Source: Brucella pseudintermedia (GTDB taxonomy: Bacteria; Pseudomonadota; Alphaproteobacteria; Rhizobiales; Rhizobiaceae). Taken from it: DNA of 64,000 nt. A model generated the notes under the pieces. That model saw only the letters and a program-made list of their open reading frames with translations, made no database searches and was not told the DNA's origin. A program made the position numbers and the translations under genes. Location of the stretch: contig NZ_WBWE01000015.1 in NCBI RefSeq assembly GCF_008932435.1, positions 59,391 through 123,390 of the forward strand. Direction: 5' to 3'. How positions within the stretch are numbered: position 1 is the first letter of the stretch; every line of letters starts with the position of its first letter. Below, one piece after another: positions 62,780 through 64,000 of this stretch.

Positions 62780-63639
62780 GCCGCCACCCTCTTCAGTTCG
62801 AGCCTGCCGCTCTTCCAAAGCCAGAAGCCCGCGCCTGCTGCGACCAGCAGAAGCACAACCGTTGCGAACGCCCAAGGGTTGGAAACCGCACCGATAAGGC
62901 CGGTAACAAGCGTGCCGCCCGTGCCTGCGACGATCGTCTGCACGGTCTTGTCCTGCAGCAACGGCACGTCGTCAGGCTTGGCATCCTCGACTGCTGCGGG
63001 TTTCATTTCGCGGGCCGCCACGAGGCTGTCGAGGAAGTTGCGGTAATAGCCGGCGATGAGGCTTGCCTTGTCGCTGCCGTTGACGATAGCGCGTGCGCCT
63101 ACAGGGTCTTCCTTGCTGGCGCCGAAATAGTCGCCCAGCCGCTTGCCAGTGAACTTGCCGTTGATCATCCCGTCAAACAGGATGCGGATAGCCGTGGCCA
63201 TCTCCAGTGCGGCGTCTGGGTTATCGCCAAGGCCGTACTTCTTATAGTTGTCTTTGCCGGTGATCTGCACCAAGCCGCGACCGCGGTAGAGCCAGCCATC
63301 GTTAGCGCCGGTATTGCCCATCCTGCCGCCGTAGACCTTGTTAGCCAAGGCCTGCGGGTTACGCACATAAGGCTGGGCGGCAACTACCGTGCTAAACCGG
63401 CTGGGCCATGTCTTCTTTATCTGCGCAGCGGTCGTGTAATTGAGGTTTTCCTCGATCGGCTGCATCTTGCCGCCGGTCTCGTGGAATGCCGTTGCGAGCA
63501 CATAAGCCGTCTGCTCGTCAGGCAGGCCTCGGCGCTCAGCTTCAGCCAGAATTGCCGACGTGCCGTCGACCTGCGCCTGGCTCAAGCGCCCGCCAAAAGG
63601 CGCGCGCCTCGCATATGCGAAGAACGTTGTTTTGTTCAT
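62776..63639 (-). CDS. Phage endolysin, GH19-type, with C-terminal membrane segments
   Basis: 287 residues. Residues ~1-200 match phage chitinase-class (GH19) lysins: AYVLATAFHETGGKMQPIEEN with the catalytic-type Glu, YGGRMGNTGANDGWLYRGRGLVQITGKDNY, and a later NPDAALEMATAI. After a linker, two hydrophobic segments (TIVAGTGGTLVTGLIGAV; WAFATVVLLLVAAGAGFWLW) end the protein. Cleaves peptidoglycan; the C-terminal membrane segments are unusual. First gene of the lysis operon. Confidence 0.88.
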   Translation of the reverse strand: MNKTTFFAYARRAPFGGRLSQAQVDGTSAILAEAERRGLPDEQTAYVLATAFHETGGKMQPIEENLNYTTAAQIKKTWPSRFSTVVAAQPYVRNPQALANKVYGGRMGNTGANDGWLYRGRGLVQITGKDNYKKYGLGDNPDAALEMATAIRILFDGMINGKFTGKRLGDYFGASKEDPVGARAIVNGSDKASLIAGYYRNFLDSLVAAREMKPAAVEDAKPDDVPLLQDKTVQTIVAGTGGTLVTGLIGAVSNPWAFATVVLLLVAAGAGFWLWKSGRLELKRVAA

Positions 63640-63763
63640 GTGGATGTCCTTGGAGTTTATACGAGCGAAAGCCCCGCCGCGTTGATGCGTCGTGCCATTG
63701 TGTTTTCCTTACTTTGTGAGATGATCGATTAGCGCTGCTGAAGTTACCCTCCCTTACAGCGCG

Positions 63764-63801
63764 ACCTCGGTAGCGACCTTCCCAGCACCGAGGTTTTTTT
63801 T
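63764..63801 (+). terminator. Plus-strand terminator with no upstream gene
   Basis: ACCTCGGT pairs with ACCGAGGT across a 15-base loop, then eight T. No plus-strand gene precedes it, so it may end a small RNA or antisense transcript. Confidence 0.65.
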
Positions 63802-63890
63802 GGGGGCACGAATTAAAATGTTAACAATCGCACCTTTAATGTGAGACTGGGCGCTTATCGTCGCTTTCAGCTTGATTTCCCAAGGCGCCT

Positions 63891-63922
63891 GCCCCGGTTA
63901 ACGAAACCTTGCCGGGGCTTTT
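63891..63922 (+). terminator. Second plus-strand hairpin terminator
   Basis: GCCCCGG / CCGGGGC with a 14-base loop, then TTTT. Ninety bases after the first; together they could insulate the gene that starts at 63979 or bound a short RNA. Confidence 0.5.
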
Positions 63923-63978
63923 CATTCCATTGAGTGAACTTTCTCAGCCTTCCAACGTTTGTGCGTTGGGAGGAGTTC

Positions 63979-64000
63979 ATGGGATCACTGGTCTACTCAC
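63979..64000 (+). CDS. Start of a gene cut by the window end
   Basis: ATG with GGGAGGAG just upstream; only seven codons (MGSLVYS...) are visible, so no product can be named. Its direction fits a plus-strand block to the right. Confidence 0.35.

Larger units (their letters stand above)
50344..64000. mobile_element. Integrated temperate phage (prophage), left part
   Basis: Bounded on the left by the tRNA-Lys fragment and a tyrosine integrase. Contains densely packed small genes, SOS-type boxes, a lysis cassette (endolysin, spanins, holin-like) and many genes without chromosomal counterparts. Because the tRNA reads right-to-left, the intact tRNA-Lys gene and attR should lie past 64,000. No head, tail or terminase gene is seen in this part, so structural genes, if any, are to the right. 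Confidence 0.88.
63640..64000. other. Leader/intergenic region at the window end
   Basis: About 340 bases without an established gene, carrying two plus-strand terminator-like hairpins, an inverted repeat (GCGCTG at about 63732 / CAGCGC at 63757), and the ribosome site of a gene starting at 63979. The promoter of the lysis operon should also be here. Confidence 0.45.

Noticed and set aside
1..64000. CRISPR array or insertion sequence
   Set aside because: No regularly spaced repeats and no transposase-like product were found on either strand.

Overview
The window reads as a chromosomal segment of an alphaproteobacterium of the Hyphomicrobiales, most likely Brucellaceae (Ochrobactrum/Brucella). 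This rests on the gene repertoire: a fused MrpA-MrpB antiporter operon, an hmuPSTUV haem locus with a divergent BhuA-type receptor, RirA- and Irr-like boxes, phosphatidylcholine synthase, an IalB-family protein and an lpiA/mprF-acvB pair. No rRNA operon, complete tRNA, IS element or CRISPR array was seen.

1-50.3 kb is ordinary chromosome. Left to right: the end of a gbsR-like/cydD/cydC operon for cytochrome bd assembly (minus); a seven-subunit Mrp cation/proton antiporter encoded by six genes (minus); a flavoprotein and a small nitroreductase, divergently arranged; the haem island (hmuPSTUV minus; TonB receptor and haem-degrading monooxygenase plus), followed by bfd-bfr iron storage; rimO and a GNAT acetyltransferase; a BMP-type nucleoside ABC importer (minus); quinone oxidoreductase and phosphatidylcholine synthase; a UbiH-family hydroxylase, hspQ, an IalB protein, a YejA-like binding protein and a FrnE-like DsbA protein; mfd-sdhE facing recG; glmS, glmU, ccdA; and the lpiA/mprF-acvB membrane-lipid operon.

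50.34 kb to the window end is an integrated temperate phage or phage-like element. Its left boundary is a displaced 3' fragment of a tRNA-Lys(TTT) gene next to a tyrosine integrase. The right end and the rebuilt tRNA should lie beyond 64,000. The visible part has a plus-strand early block behind two near-identical promoters carrying GAAC-N7-GAAC (alphaproteobacterial LexA type) boxes, an SRAP/HMCES-like protein, and a membrane protein pair. A minus-strand block of small genes includes two calcineurin-like phosphoesterases, one with an N-terminal helix-turn-helix. A minus-strand lysis cassette holds a GH19-type endolysin with C-terminal membrane segments, an Rz/Rz1 spanin pair and a holin-like protein. 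Between the two minus blocks sits an AT-richer, oppositely oriented cassette of up to five tightly coupled small ORFs (60.57-61.84 kb), starting with a ribbon-helix-helix regulator and ending with a membrane-anchored helical protein of unknown family. This cassette and the duplicated SOS-box/small-gene units are the least explained parts of the window.

The iron genes form one functional unit: haem uptake across both membranes, cytoplasmic haem handling and degradation, and storage or mobilisation of the released iron, with plausible RirA and Irr sites in the two main control regions.
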